64,000 nt of DNA from Candidatus Pyrohabitans jungbluthii (GTDB lineage Archaea > Hydrothermarchaeota > Hydrothermarchaeia > Hydrothermarchaeales > BMS3B), in the NCBI GenBank assembly GCA_002010065.2, contig MTMD02000005.1, positions 1 through 64,000 of the forward strand. The letters run 5' to 3'. The position numbers and the translations under genes are program-made. A model generated the notes under the pieces. It did not search any database and had not been told where the DNA came from. It saw nothing but the letters and a program-made list of their open reading frames with translations. Position 1 is the first letter of the stretch. Every line of letters starts with the position of its first letter. Positions 8,144-16,094 of the stretch are shown here, one piece after another.

Positions 8144-8921
8144 TGGTAAAAGCGTCCCTCAAGCCGGGGGCGAATCCGAGAACAAAGAATGCGAAGTACC
8201 AGAAGTTTCTGTTCTCCTCCTCTATCAGCGAGTTTATCACCCAGATTATTATTCCAATGGCGATGAGCTTAAGCGGGTAGAGCACGTAGGCGGTGCCGAC
8301 GAGGTTTATGAGCCAGTCCTCAAACACGTGCTCCTCAAAGTACCCGTAGTACTCTACGCCGACGATGGTGGCGCTTGCATCAAGCATGTGCCCCGCGAAA
8401 ACCGCAAAAACCCAAGCATTGTCCTGGTTCACAAGCTTCAGAAATGCATAGCTTGCGGCTGTGCTCACCACAAAAAGGGCGAGTATCTGCGCCCCAGCCA
8501 AGAGGTAGGCGACGTTGGTCAATGCAACATAGGCAGGGTAGGCGAGCAGAAAAATGCCTAGCGCAAGCATAGTCTTCTCATAGGCTATGCCCCGGGAGCG
8601 CTGAAAGCGAAGCGCCAGCGCGAGGCTTGCCAAAGCGAGAAGGGCAGTGGTGAAGAAGATTCCGGGCGTAATAAGCCAGGCTGTACGCGGAAAAAGCTGC
8701 GCATCCACGAGGCTGCGCGAAAAGGAGGCGAAGGCGAGAAAAGGGAGAAGCGCCTTGAGAAACCGCCTGTCCACTTTCAGATTAAGCTTTATCACAATCC
8801 TCTCCAGCGCAAGCAAGCCGAAGCCGAGGAGAAGGCCGTACACCAGTGTATTGTAAACGTTGTACCCCTCGCCGGTGTAAATGGGTTCAACGAAGTACCG
8901 CTTGAAAAACTCTACGACCAT
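8127..8921 (-). CDS. DUF63 family integral membrane protein
   Basis: A 264-residue protein with about seven hydrophobic segments. The N-terminus FFKRYFVEPIYTGEGYNVYNTLVYGLLL and the internal GHMLDASATIVGVEYYGYFEEHVFE match the archaeal DUF63 membrane family, whose function is unknown. A ribosome site (AGGTGG) precedes the ATG. It lies 8 bp after a flavin-reductase-like gene on the same strand, so it is probably the last gene of a unit with the aminotransferase and flavoprotein genes. The conserved His/Asp/Glu within membrane segments could form a polar site, but no reaction can be proposed. Confidence 0.8.
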   Translation of the reverse strand: MVVEFFKRYFVEPIYTGEGYNVYNTLVYGLLLGFGLLALERIVIKLNLKVDRRFLKALLPFLAFASFSRSLVDAQLFPRTAWLITPGIFFTTALLALASLALALRFQRSRGIAYEKTMLALGIFLLAYPAYVALTNVAYLLAGAQILALFVVSTAASYAFLKLVNQDNAWVFAVFAGHMLDASATIVGVEYYGYFEEHVFEDWLINLVGTAYVLYPLKLIAIGIIIWVINSLIEEENRNFWYFAFFVLGFAPGLRDAFTIMLMG

Positions 8922-8929
8922 GGTTCCAC

Positions 8930-9469
8930 CTATGCCCGTTTAAATTTCTTAGCCAAGGGAATTCCAAAGTATGGGCCTGAGATGTGGAGCAGGGGCTTCG
9001 CTTTGGCCACGTTTATCACACGGTCGTAGTACTCATCCCTTACCTCTGCCAGGAGCACCTCGCCGGCGATTAGCACGTGATCGCCTAGCTCCTTCGCGTC
9101 GTAGAGTTTGCACTCCAGCCAGGCATACGCCTCTGCGATGCGCGGCGCCTTGACCTTCTTCGAAGGCATCTCTGTCAAGCCTGCTTCGCTGATTTCGCTC
9201 ACCTCATAGGGAAAGTCTTTCTCCAGGATGTGCATCTTCTCGCCCAGTTCTTCGCCTACGAAGTTTATCACAAACTCCTTCGTAGCCTGGATATTGCGCC
9301 AGGTGTCGTGGCCTGGGTTGCACGCTATGGCAAATATTGGGGGAGAGAAGCTTATGGGCGTATTGAAGCTGAAAGGTGCAGCGTTGCTTATACCTCTGGG
9401 CGAAGCAGTGCTCACAACCACACAGCATCTCGCATTCAGCTTATAGAAATTAACCGGGTCTATCTCCAT
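8930..9469 (-). CDS. Flavin reductase-like FMN-binding protein
   Basis: A roughly 179-residue split-barrel flavoprotein with VVVSTASPRGISNAAPFSFNTPISFSPPIFAIACNPGHDTWRNI, the FMN-binding pattern of the flavin reductase-like/FMN-binding family, then KEFVINFVGEEL. Members bind FMN and reduce flavins or other small substrates; the substrate is unknown. ATG 9469 is preferred over GTG 9478 because GAGGTGA just upstream serves as the ribosome site. It overlaps the end of the aminotransferase gene region, indicating translational coupling. Confidence 0.8.
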   Translation of the reverse strand: MEIDPVNFYKLNARCCVVVSTASPRGISNAAPFSFNTPISFSPPIFAIACNPGHDTWRNIQATKEFVINFVGEELGEKMHILEKDFPYEVSEISEAGLTEMPSKKVKAPRIAEAYAWLECKLYDAKELGDHVLIAGEVLLAEVRDEYYDRVINVAKAKPLLHISGPYFGIPLAKKFKRA

Positions 9470-9474
9470 TTCAA

Positions 9475-10632
9475 TCACCTCGAAAGGAACCTCTCAAGTC
9501 TCGACATTGCCTCATTAATATCTCTGAGCGACGCTGCGTAAGCCATGCGCACATGCCCTTCGCCGCCCTCGCCGAAGGCGTTGCCAGGCACCACAGCGAC
9601 CTTCTCCTCTCTGAGAAGCCTCTCAGCAAACTCCTCACTGCTCATCCCGGTGGAAGCTATTGATGGGAATACATAAAAGGCGCCCTTGGGCTCAAAGCAT
9701 TCTAAGCCTGCCTCGCGGAGGCGCTTCACTATGAGCCTTCGCCTGCGATTGTACTCCTGCCTCATCTCCTCGACGGCGCTGTTGCCCCTGCGCAGTGCCT
9801 CAAGCGCAGCCTTCTGGCTCATTATGGGCGCGCACAGCATCGCATACTGGTGAATCTTCATCATGGCTTCGATTACCTCCGCTTCGCCAAGCGCATAGCC
9901 GATGCGCCAGCCAGTCATGGCATAGCTCTTTGAGAACCCGTTCAAATAAATGCAGCGCTCCCGCATGCCGTTAAGCGCAGCGAAGGGCACGTGTTTGCCC
10001 TCGTAGGTAAGCTTGTCGTAAATCTCATCGCTTATTACCACGAGGTCATGCTCCACAACTACGTCTGCTATAGCCTCTAAGTCGCGCTTGCTCATTGTCG
10101 CTCCAGTAGGGTTGTTGGGGTAGTTCAGCACGAGCACCTTGCTCCTGGGCGTAACCTTCGCCTCAAGCTGCTCCGGCAGGAGCTTGAACTCGTCCTCGGC
10201 ACGAGTGGGCACACTCACAGGTATGCCGCCTGCGAAGATGGTGCAGGGTTTATAGGCGACGTAGCTGGGCTCGGGTATAAGCACCTCCTCGCCGGGATTC
10301 ACGAGAGCGCGTATCGCTAGGTCGAAAGCCTCGCTCACCCCAACAGTAACGAGAACCTCATTTTCAGGGCTGTAATCAATGCGATAGTCACGCCTCGTGG
10401 CTAAGGCTATCTCCTCGCGAAGCTCGGGCAAGCCGTAGTTGGAGGTGTACATGGTGTAGCCTCTCTCGAGGCTATAGATGCACGCCTCGCGTATGTGCCA
10501 CGGCGTAATAAAGTCCGGCTCGCCCACGCCGAGGGAGATGACACCCTCTACGTTTGCCACAAGGTCGAAGAACTTCCTTATCCCAGAGGGTGGCACCTGG
10601 GTTACTCGTCTTGCTATCTTATCGCGCATCAT
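9475..10632 (-). CDS. Class I/II PLP aminotransferase (aspartate/aromatic type)
   Basis: The 385-residue fold-type I enzyme has the PLP lysine K235 in NGFSKSYAMTGWRIGYA, the substrate-arginine region near the C-terminus and the PNNPTG loop. It transfers amino groups between an amino acid and a 2-oxoacid. Similarity in style to archaeal AspC and MJ0684-like enzymes does not fix the substrate. An Lrp-type regulator lies 2 bp upstream on the same strand, and a flavin-reductase-like gene follows immediately, so the operon may be controlled by amino-acid levels. Confidence 0.9.
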   Translation of the reverse strand: MMRDKIARRVTQVPPSGIRKFFDLVANVEGVISLGVGEPDFITPWHIREACIYSLERGYTMYTSNYGLPELREEIALATRRDYRIDYSPENEVLVTVGVSEAFDLAIRALVNPGEEVLIPEPSYVAYKPCTIFAGGIPVSVPTRAEDEFKLLPEQLEAKVTPRSKVLVLNYPNNPTGATMSKRDLEAIADVVVEHDLVVISDEIYDKLTYEGKHVPFAALNGMRERCIYLNGFSKSYAMTGWRIGYALGEAEVIEAMMKIHQYAMLCAPIMSQKAALEALRRGNSAVEEMRQEYNRRRRLIVKRLREAGLECFEPKGAFYVFPSIASTGMSSEEFAERLLREEKVAVVPGNAFGEGGEGHVRMAYAASLRDINEAMSRLERFLSR

Positions 10633-10634
10633 CG

Positions 10635-11123
10635 CTACGGACTCACAGCTAAGCGACGAAGCTCTTCACCATCGTAGAGCATATCCCCGTCTTCCTTGTA
10701 CTTCTTCAAGATGAAATGCGTGGTGGTGCTGGTAACCTGAGGCAGGGGTGCAAGTTTCTCTGCAACGAAGGTGGCGACTTCCTTCATCGTGTTGCCCTCC
10801 ACCAGCACAGAGAGGTCGTACATCCCCGAGACCAGGTAGAGGTTCTTTACCTCAGGAAAACGCATTATCCTCTCGGCTATCGCGTCATAACCATGCTCCC
10901 TCTCGGGGGTTATCTTCACATCTATGAGCGCCGCCACCTTTTCCCTGCCCAGCTTCTCCCAGTTTATCACCGTCTTATACTTACGTATTACGCCACTCTT
11001 TTCCAGCTCCGCTATAGCTTTGTCCACTTCTTCTTCGCTTAACCCAACCGCCTTGGCAATCTCAGCCGCAGTGAGCCTGGCATCACCCTCGAGAAGCTTG
11101 AGAATCTCCTCTTTTTTGTCCAT
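10635..11123 (-). CDS. Lrp/AsnC family transcriptional regulator
   Basis: A 162-residue protein with an N-terminal winged helix (DKKEEILKLLEGDARLTAAEIAKAVGLSEEEVDKAIAELEKSGVIRKYKTVINW) and a C-terminal RAM ligand-binding domain. Such regulators sense amino acids and bind DNA as dimers or octamers. The start is ATG 11123, preceded by AGGTGAT, rather than the longer reading to 11201, which would cross the promoter. It is the first gene before the aminotransferase (2-bp gap) and may regulate that operon and itself. Confidence 0.88.
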   Translation of the reverse strand: MDKKEEILKLLEGDARLTAAEIAKAVGLSEEEVDKAIAELEKSGVIRKYKTVINWEKLGREKVAALIDVKITPEREHGYDAIAERIMRFPEVKNLYLVSGMYDLSVLVEGNTMKEVATFVAEKLAPLPQVTSTTTHFILKKYKEDGDMLYDGEELRRLAVSP

Positions 11124-11162
11124 GGTTATCACCTGTAGAGCCTTTTTATTCTTACAGGCGCA

Positions 11163-11180
11163 GGGTTTATAAATGTTATA
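11163..11180 (-). promoter_or_regulatory. TATA-like promoter element of the Lrp-aminotransferase operon
   Basis: On the minus strand the sequence around 11180-11163 reads TATAACATTTATAAA, about 45-55 nt before ATG 11123. It is the strongest TATA-like element in the short gap between the divergent Lrp and Elp3 genes. The plus-strand gene starts only some 40 nt away, so the two promoters overlap. Confidence 0.4.
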
Positions 11181-11216
11181 GGTTAACCTGGCGGGTATCA
11201 TGTAGGTGATTGAAGG

Positions 11217-12797
11217 GTGGAAGCAACAGCAGAAGCTGCACGCAGGATAATTGCAAGGCTGCTTGAAGTAAAGCCTTCGAGAAGCGAGGTCCAGCGCATT
11301 AAGGCTCAGGTTGCGCGGGAGCTTAAGCTTAAAAGGTTGCCCTCAAACGCTGAAATTCTCGGGTTTGCAACTCAAGAAGAGCGTGAAGCGTTGCTTCCTA
11401 TTCTCAAGCGCAAACCGGTGCGCACCCTCTCGGGCATTGCTGTCGTGGCTGTGATGGCAAAGCCAGCGCCCTGCCCAGGAGAGTGCATCTACTGCCCCCG
11501 CGGCGAGGATGCGCCCCAGAGCTACACAGGCTATGAGCCCGCTGCCCTGCGCGCAAAGGCGAGCGACTACGACGCCTTCACTCAGGTTTATTCCCGCCTT
11601 GAGCAACTCGCTGCGATAGGACACGCTGTGGACAAGGTGGAGCTCATCGTGATGGGAGGCACCTTCCCGGCGCTGCCCATCGAGTATCAGGAGGAGTTTG
11701 TTAAGGATTGTATAGACGCGATGAACAGCTTTCCCGGCGCTCGCGTGCGCAGCGCCAGCTTTGAGGAGGCGGCAAGGCGAAACGAGAGCGCGAGGGTAAG
11801 AAATGTGGGGATAACCTTCGAGACCCGTCCTGACTTCTGCAAGGAGGAGCACGTGAATGCGATGCTCAGTCTGGGTGTAACCCGGGTTGAACTCGGCGTG
11901 CAGACGCTCAGCGACGAGGTGTACCGCAGGGTTAGGCGAGGGCACACCATCGAAGACGTTATTGAAGCCACGCGGGTGCTTAAGGACGCTGGGATTAAAG
12001 TGGGATACCACATGATGCCGGGGCTGTTCTCAGGCTTTGAGGAAGACCTGGCGATGTTTAAAGAGCTCTTTGAAAACCCCGACTTTCGCCCGGATACGCT
12101 GAAGATATACCCCACGCTTGTAGTGGCAGGCACAGAGCTTTATGAGATGTGGAAGCGTGGCGAGTTCCGCCCTTATAGCGATGAGGAGGCTGCGCAGCTT
12201 ATCGCCGAAGTGAAGCGCCTGCTGCCGCGCTGGGTGCGCACCATGCGGATTCAGCGAGACATACCGGCGCAGTTTATTATCGCTGGCGTTAAGCATGGCA
12301 ATCTCGCTGAGATGGTGCAGCAGAAGCTAAAGGAGATGAACGTCCGCTGCCAGTGCATCCGCTGCCGAGACGCTGGGCATCTCGCATATAAGGAGGGCAT
12401 AGAGATAAGGGAGGAGAACCTAACCTTTGAGATGGAAAGCTACGACGCTTCGGAGGGCGAGGAGCACTTCCTGAGTGTTGTGGACAGAGCTAACGACGCG
12501 CTCGTAGCTTACCTCAGGCTGCGCTTTCCCTCTGAGCACGCGCACCGCAGCGAGGTTAAAGGCTCAGCGATAGTGCGGGAACTTCGCGTCCTTGGTGAGG
12601 CTCTGCCTCTGGGCAGGCGCGCTACTAGCGCCGAGCAACACCGCGGCTACGGCAGTTATCTCCTCAAGAAAGCGGAGGAAATCGCAAGCGAAGCTGGCTT
12701 TAGGCGCGTGCTCGTGACAAGCGCTATAGGTACGAGACCCTACTACCGTCGTAGGGGTTACTCTCGCCTGGGACCCTACATGGCGAAGGAGTTGTAA
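11217..12797 (+). CDS. elp3: Elp3-family tRNA uridine-34 acetyltransferase/radical SAM enzyme
   Basis: A 526-residue fusion of a radical SAM domain and a C-terminal GNAT acetyltransferase. The iron-sulfur cysteines are C86, C90 and C93 in APCPGECIYCPRG; acetyl-CoA binding is in RGYGSYLLKKAEEIA and the YYRRRGY end. It installs the carboxymethyl precursor of cm5U at wobble uridine 34 of tRNA. Start GTG 11217 has AGGTGAT about 7 nt upstream. It stands alone next to tRNA-Leu, and with NcsA at 7.2 kb gives this organism both halves of wobble-uridine modification (C5 side chain and 2-thio). Confidence 0.94.
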   Translation: MEATAEAARRIIARLLEVKPSRSEVQRIKAQVARELKLKRLPSNAEILGFATQEEREALLPILKRKPVRTLSGIAVVAVMAKPAPCPGECIYCPRGEDAPQSYTGYEPAALRAKASDYDAFTQVYSRLEQLAAIGHAVDKVELIVMGGTFPALPIEYQEEFVKDCIDAMNSFPGARVRSASFEEAARRNESARVRNVGITFETRPDFCKEEHVNAMLSLGVTRVELGVQTLSDEVYRRVRRGHTIEDVIEATRVLKDAGIKVGYHMMPGLFSGFEEDLAMFKELFENPDFRPDTLKIYPTLVVAGTELYEMWKRGEFRPYSDEEAAQLIAEVKRLLPRWVRTMRIQRDIPAQFIIAGVKHGNLAEMVQQKLKEMNVRCQCIRCRDAGHLAYKEGIEIREENLTFEMESYDASEGEEHFLSVVDRANDALVAYLRLRFPSEHAHRSEVKGSAIVRELRVLGEALPLGRRATSAEQHRGYGSYLLKKAEEIASEAGFRRVLVTSAIGTRPYYRRRGYSRLGPYMAKEL

Positions 12798-12842
12798 TCA
12801 TTATTTTTAAACTCGCTACTCTCCTGCCTTAATCATTAGCAT

Positions 12843-12926
12843 GCAGGGGTGGCCGAGCGGCTAAGGCGGCAGACTCAAGATCTGCTGGGCGTAGGCCCGT
12901 CGGGGGTTCGAATCCCTTCCCCTGCA
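12843..12926 (+). tRNA. tRNA-Leu (anticodon CAA)
   Basis: An 84-nt class II tRNA. The acceptor stem GCAGGGG pairs with CCCCTGC, discriminator A at 12926. The anticodon stem-loop GCAGA-CTCAAGA-TCTGC gives CAA, reading UUG. It is followed by the long variable arm expected for tRNA-Leu (TGGGCGTAGGCCCG) and the T arm GGGGG-TTCGAAT-CCCTT. CCA is not encoded and no intron is visible. Confidence 0.96.
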
Positions 12927-12943
12927 TTCATAACAATTAAAGA

Positions 12944-13654
12944 ATGTGCACCATCATGGGGGAATTAATCGAAGACCCGAACTTAAGAGACAAGTACTAC
13001 GTTTTCAGAAACAGACGCCATGCTGGCGAACTCCTTGCTGAGAAGCTCAAAAACCTCGTGACCAGGCATAGCTTTGTGCTTGCCATCCCTTCGGGAGGCG
13101 TGCCAGTTGGCTATGAGATAGCGAAAAGGCTCAACTTGCCCCTAGATACAATAATTGTCCGGAAAATCCCAATTCCGGGGGAAACAGAGGCTGGTTTTGG
13201 AGCGCTCACCTTTGACGGCGAGGCATTTCTTAACCTTTCACTAATAAATAGGCTGGGTATAACTGAAGAGGAGATTGAAACTCAGAAGGAGATTGTCAGG
13301 AGGCAAATAGAGAGGAGGCAGAAGATATTCAGAGGGGGCAGGGCATTTCCTGAAATCTCAGGGAAAGAAGTAATCCTCGTGGACGATGGCTTAGCCAGCG
13401 GCTACACCATGCTTGCGGCGCTATCGTCGGTTAAAAAGAGAGGCCCGAGGAGGGTGATCGTGGCGGTGCCCACAGCCCCAGAAGCTACAGTAGAGTTAAT
13501 TCTACCCCAGGTTGACATTCTAATGTGCCTGAACATAAGGAGCGGCGCTGTCTTTGCGGTTGCCGACGCCTACATAGAGTGGCACGACCTCAGTGAGGAA
13601 GAGGTGCTGGAATACCTTAGCCTGCCTGGCTTCAAAAAAAGAGGAGGCGGGTAG
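12944..13654 (+). CDS. Predicted phosphoribosyltransferase
   Basis: A 236-residue type I phosphoribosyltransferase-fold protein with the PRPP loop VILVDDGLASGYT (about 143-155), and the flexible-hood region VRKIPIPGETEAGFGAL. This pattern belongs to the broad group of uncharacterised phosphoribosyltransferases (COG1926-like), whose base or nucleoside substrate is unknown. ATG 12944 or the in-frame ATG 12956 could be the start; neither has a clear ribosome site. It follows tRNA-Leu by only 17 bp, so it might be read through from the tRNA promoter. Confidence 0.8.
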   Translation: MCTIMGELIEDPNLRDKYYVFRNRRHAGELLAEKLKNLVTRHSFVLAIPSGGVPVGYEIAKRLNLPLDTIIVRKIPIPGETEAGFGALTFDGEAFLNLSLINRLGITEEEIETQKEIVRRQIERRQKIFRGGRAFPEISGKEVILVDDGLASGYTMLAALSSVKKRGPRRVIVAVPTAPEATVELILPQVDILMCLNIRSGAVFAVADAYIEWHDLSEEEVLEYLSLPGFKKRGGG

Positions 13655-13704
13655 ACGGGGCTATGGCAGATTAACCTTCTTCACCATAGGATAAATTCTT
13701 TTAT

Positions 13705-13718
13705 GCGAACATGTTCGC
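13705..13718. repeat. 14-bp perfect palindrome GCGAACATGTTCGC
   Basis: GCGAACATGTTCGC is its own reverse complement. It lies in the gap between two convergent genes, directly after the stop of the small zinc protein (13719). With no loop it is unlikely to act as a terminator hairpin, so a protein-binding site is a possibility, though its position after two 3' ends is unusual for an operator. Confidence 0.6.
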
Positions 13719-13853
13719 CTAGCTTTCCCCGACATCAGAAAAGAACTTCTCTTCGCAATCCTTGGAGCAGAAATCTCTGTGTGAAGGAATGGCAGCACCA
13801 CAGTTAAGGCACTTGAACTGATAGAAAACACTAAAGGAATTCCCTCTCCTCAT
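13719..13853 (-). CDS. Small zinc-ribbon protein (44 aa)
   Basis: This short gene encodes 44 residues with CLNC (15-18) and, 10 residues later, CSKDC (29-33), in the context KCLNCGAAIPSHRDFCSKDCEEKF. This is the pattern of small archaeal Zn-ribbon proteins such as DUF2116. The ATG at 13853 has GGTGAGC just upstream; GTG 13859 is an alternative. It ends next to a palindrome and faces the phosphoribosyltransferase gene. Four cysteines with this spacing and a ribosome site in so short a frame make chance unlikely. Function is unknown; nucleic-acid or protein binding is usual for such folds. Confidence 0.75.
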   Translation of the reverse strand: MRRGNSFSVFYQFKCLNCGAAIPSHRDFCSKDCEEKFFSDVGES

Positions 13854-13940
13854 GCTCACCACTCTTCATTTATATTGCGGTTCATCCATATTAACTTTAT
13901 CCCATGGCACGTGGCGCCGTCCCGGAAGGTTACGTTACTC

Positions 13941-14351
13941 CTACTTTATCAGCTTTTCTGCCTCTTTGGCAAGCTTTTCCAACACTTTTATCGAGATGCC
14001 AGACTTTTCAGACACTTCTTTGAGATCCGCTTTAAGCAGGTCGTTGGCGGTGCGTATCCCGGCTTTTGCAAGTTGTTCAGCCTTCTTTGGCCCCACCCCC
14101 TTTATCTCCTCCAGCTTAACGACCTTCTCTGCCTTCTTCTCTTTCTTCTTCGGCGCGGGCTTCTGCGCAGCGATTCTCTTCAGCTCTTCCACATTCTCCT
14201 TATGAAGGCTCTTCCTACGCCGGTCAACAGCTATCCCAAGCTTCTTTGCCTGGGTGAGGGTAATCCCGGCTTCCTGGAGCTCTTTCAGACTGAAGCCTCT
14301 CCCCTTTCTCTTTCCATCAGCTTTTTTAACGACAGGACGATACATCATCAT
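13941..14351 (-). CDS. L13e-type ribosomal protein with C-terminal helix-hairpin-helix domain
   Basis: Residues 15-50 (RGFSLKELQEAGITLTQAKKLGIAVDRRRKS) match the eukaryote-like L13e family found in some archaea. A Lys/Ala-rich linker (about 62-78) leads to a C-terminal helix-hairpin-helix segment, EIKGVGPKKAEQLAKAGIRTANDLLKA, which usually binds nucleic acid. The protein is 136 residues. Three ATG codons in a row begin the frame, with AAGGAGGTT just upstream, so the exact start is uncertain by two residues. Its role may be in the 50S subunit, or as a free RNA/DNA-binding protein. Confidence 0.8.
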   Translation of the reverse strand: MMMYRPVVKKADGKRKGRGFSLKELQEAGITLTQAKKLGIAVDRRRKSLHKENVEELKRIAAQKPAPKKKEKKAEKVVKLEEIKGVGPKKAEQLAKAGIRTANDLLKADLKEVSEKSGISIKVLEKLAKEAEKLIK

Positions 14352-14384
14352 AACCTCCTTGAGAAATTATAATGTGTTATGCCT

Positions 14385-14401
14385 CTTGCCCCGTGGGCAA
14401 G
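14385..14401. repeat. 7-bp stem hairpin between hypothetical gene and L13e gene
   Basis: CTTGCCC-CGT-GGGCAAG forms a perfect 7-bp stem with a 3-nt loop. On the minus strand it lies 5 nt after the stop of the hypothetical gene and about 35 nt before the L13e start. It could end the upstream transcript or sit in the L13e leader, where ribosomal proteins often bind their own mRNA. There is no T-run directly after it. Confidence 0.5.
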
Positions 14402-14406
14402 AATAA

Positions 14407-14793
14407 TTAGAGCCGCTCTTCTGCCCACCAGGGCGTGGCGGGGTTTTCGTCTATGTACATGGCCACCCACTCTTTGTTATTGCTCAGGTCACGGATGTGG
14501 TAGAGTCTTATGAAGCACGCGCTCATCTCAGCATAATCGTAGAACTCAAACAGCCTGCCCTTTAATATGTGAAACTGCACTGCGCCGGAGTCGGAGATGG
14601 TGCCAGAGGAAATGCTGCATGAGATAAGTTCACACCTGTCGCGCGCCTCCAGGTGGGATAGAATAACCCTCTCAACCTCATCGTATTTCTCCTTCCCAAA
14701 AAAGGCGCTCGCAGCGTAATAGTGGGCGTATTCTCTGAGGGTCTTTCTCTCAGCAAGCCCTTCCAGTGCCGATAGCAATTCCTGGCTCAGCAT
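14407..14793 (-). CDS. Hypothetical protein
   Basis: A 128-residue mainly helical protein that I do not recognise. It begins LSQELLSALEGLAERKTLREYAHYYAASAFFGKEKYDE, which could be one or two TPR-like helix pairs, and ends in a Trp/Glu-rich tail (ATPWWAEERL). ATG 14793 is preferred; an upstream extension to 14898 would cross the promoter region. A TATA-like CATATATG sits about 45-50 nt upstream, in the gap shared with the divergent DUF302 gene. Codon choice resembles that of its neighbours. Confidence 0.6.
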   Translation of the reverse strand: MLSQELLSALEGLAERKTLREYAHYYAASAFFGKEKYDEVERVILSHLEARDRCELISCSISSGTISDSGAVQFHILKGRLFEFYDYAEMSACFIRLYHIRDLSNNKEWVAMYIDENPATPWWAEERL

Positions 14794-14833
14794 GCAATAT
14801 TCATTTACGGCGGGAGGTTTTAATGTATTTGTG

Positions 14834-14856
14834 TGTTCATATATGTGTAACACATA
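14834..14856. promoter_or_regulatory. Shared promoter region with imperfect palindrome
   Basis: GTGTTCATATATGTGTAACAC has matching 5-bp arms (GTGTT/AACAC) around a CATATATG core that can serve as a TATA element for the divergent DUF302 and hypothetical genes. The symmetry over the likely TATA element suggests a repressor site, but this rests on inspection only. Confidence 0.35.
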
Positions 14857-14876
14857 AAAACATAGGAGTGAGAAAA

Positions 14877-15263
14877 ATGGAAAAGTTTCACTACACAAAG
14901 GTTGCGAAGGGCGACTTCGACGCTGTGGTAGATCGGGTGCAATCGCTTGCGAAGGAGGAGGGTTTCGGAGTGCTCGCTGTTCATGACGTGAAAGAGTCGC
15001 TCGCCAAAAAGGGAATTGACTTCATCCCATTCAAGATAGTGGAGATATGCAATCCCGTGCTCGCTGCCGAGGCGCTGAAGAGGGACATAAACCTCGGGTT
15101 GCTGATGCCATGCAAGGTGAATGTTTACGAGAAGGACGGCAAAGTGATAGTAAGCGGAATAGTTGCTAATGTCATGGCAAACTTCACCAGTGCCGACTTA
15201 GGAGAGCTTCCCGAAAAGGTAACTCAGGCGATAAAAAGGATAGTAGACAGAGCCTCAGCCTAG
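14877..15263 (+). CDS. DUF302 family protein
   Basis: The 128-residue protein reads MEKFHYTKVAKGDFDAVVDRVQSLAKEEGFGVLAVHDVKESLAKKG, then ICNPVLAAEAL and GLLMPCKVNVYEKDGKVIVS, the diagnostic sequence of the DUF302 alpha/beta family. The biological role of DUF302 is not established; members are often near redox and sulfur genes. The start at ATG 14877 has AGGAGTGAG upstream. It converges with trpA, overlapping by 9 bp. A conserved Cys (ICNP) and a second Cys (MPCK) are present. Confidence 0.85.
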   Translation: MEKFHYTKVAKGDFDAVVDRVQSLAKEEGFGVLAVHDVKESLAKKGIDFIPFKIVEICNPVLAAEALKRDINLGLLMPCKVNVYEKDGKVIVSGIVANVMANFTSADLGELPEKVTQAIKRIVDRASA

Positions 15264-16055
15264 CTTTGTACCAGACTTTAGTCGAGCTGCAAAGCTTCGC
15301 AACTCGTCGCACGCGTCGGCGCCCTTCTCCTCTATTATCTTAACAAAGGCACTCCCTACGACTGCGCCCGAGGCACCTGCCTCAATAACCGCGCGCACAT
15401 GCTCTGGCTTTGAGATTCCGAAGCCGACCGCAAGAGGCAGGTTTTTTACATACTGAAGTGCCCACTTTGTTTTTTCTATCGTTACTTCGCTCAGCTTCTC
15501 CCTCGCGCCGGTGGTGCCCAGCAGGGAAACAAGGTAAATAAAGCCAGAGGCTTTTTTAAGTATCTTATTTATCCTCTCCTCTGTGGTGGTGGGCGCTATT
15601 AAAAATATGGTGTCCACGCCGTACTTCCTGCATATTTTTACAAGGTGCGAGGCCTCTTCCACAGGAAGGTCGCTCACAAGCAAACCATCGACGCCCACCT
15701 CGCTGCACTTCGCAACAAAGCGCTCCTCCCCATATTGAAGCACTATGTTGTAGTAAGTCATGAACACAAGGGGGATTTCCACGCCATCTCTGCGAAGGCG
15801 AGCGGCTATTTCAAAGCAGTCGTCGGTGTTTGTCCCTGCACGAAGGGCTCTGTCGATTGCGCCCTGAATCGTCGGACCGTCGGCGATGGGGTCTGAGAAA
15901 GGTATCCCGAGCTCTAAGATGTCCACGCTCTCCGCAAGGCAGGTCGCAAGCCTGGCGGATGCCTGAGGAGTGGGGTCGCCTAAGGTCAGGTAGCCTATGA
16001 GCGCGCCTTCGTTGCGCTGCTTTAGCTCAGCGAACTTCTCTGCAATTCTGCTCAT
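15255..16055 (-). CDS. trpA: Tryptophan synthase alpha chain
   Basis: A TIM-barrel lyase of about 266 residues that cleaves indole-3-glycerol phosphate and channels indole to TrpB. Hallmarks are YLTLGDPTP, ELGIPFSDPIADGPTIQGA with the catalytic Glu/Asp region, and the phosphate-binding VGFGISKPEHV and GAVVGSAFVKII. ATG 16055 gives the usual N-terminus MSRIAEKFAEL; an alternative GTG at 16073 adds six residues. trpB is at 5.6-6.8 kb on the same strand, separated by more than a dozen unrelated genes. Confidence 0.94.
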   Translation of the reverse strand: MSRIAEKFAELKQRNEGALIGYLTLGDPTPQASARLATCLAESVDILELGIPFSDPIADGPTIQGAIDRALRAGTNTDDCFEIAARLRRDGVEIPLVFMTYYNIVLQYGEERFVAKCSEVGVDGLLVSDLPVEEASHLVKICRKYGVDTIFLIAPTTTEERINKILKKASGFIYLVSLLGTTGAREKLSEVTIEKTKWALQYVKNLPLAVGFGISKPEHVRAVIEAGASGAVVGSAFVKIIEEKGADACDELRSFAARLKSGTKLG

Positions 16056-16094
16056 GAGGATAAAGTGCAGCACCCTCTTAAAAAGCTTTATCCC

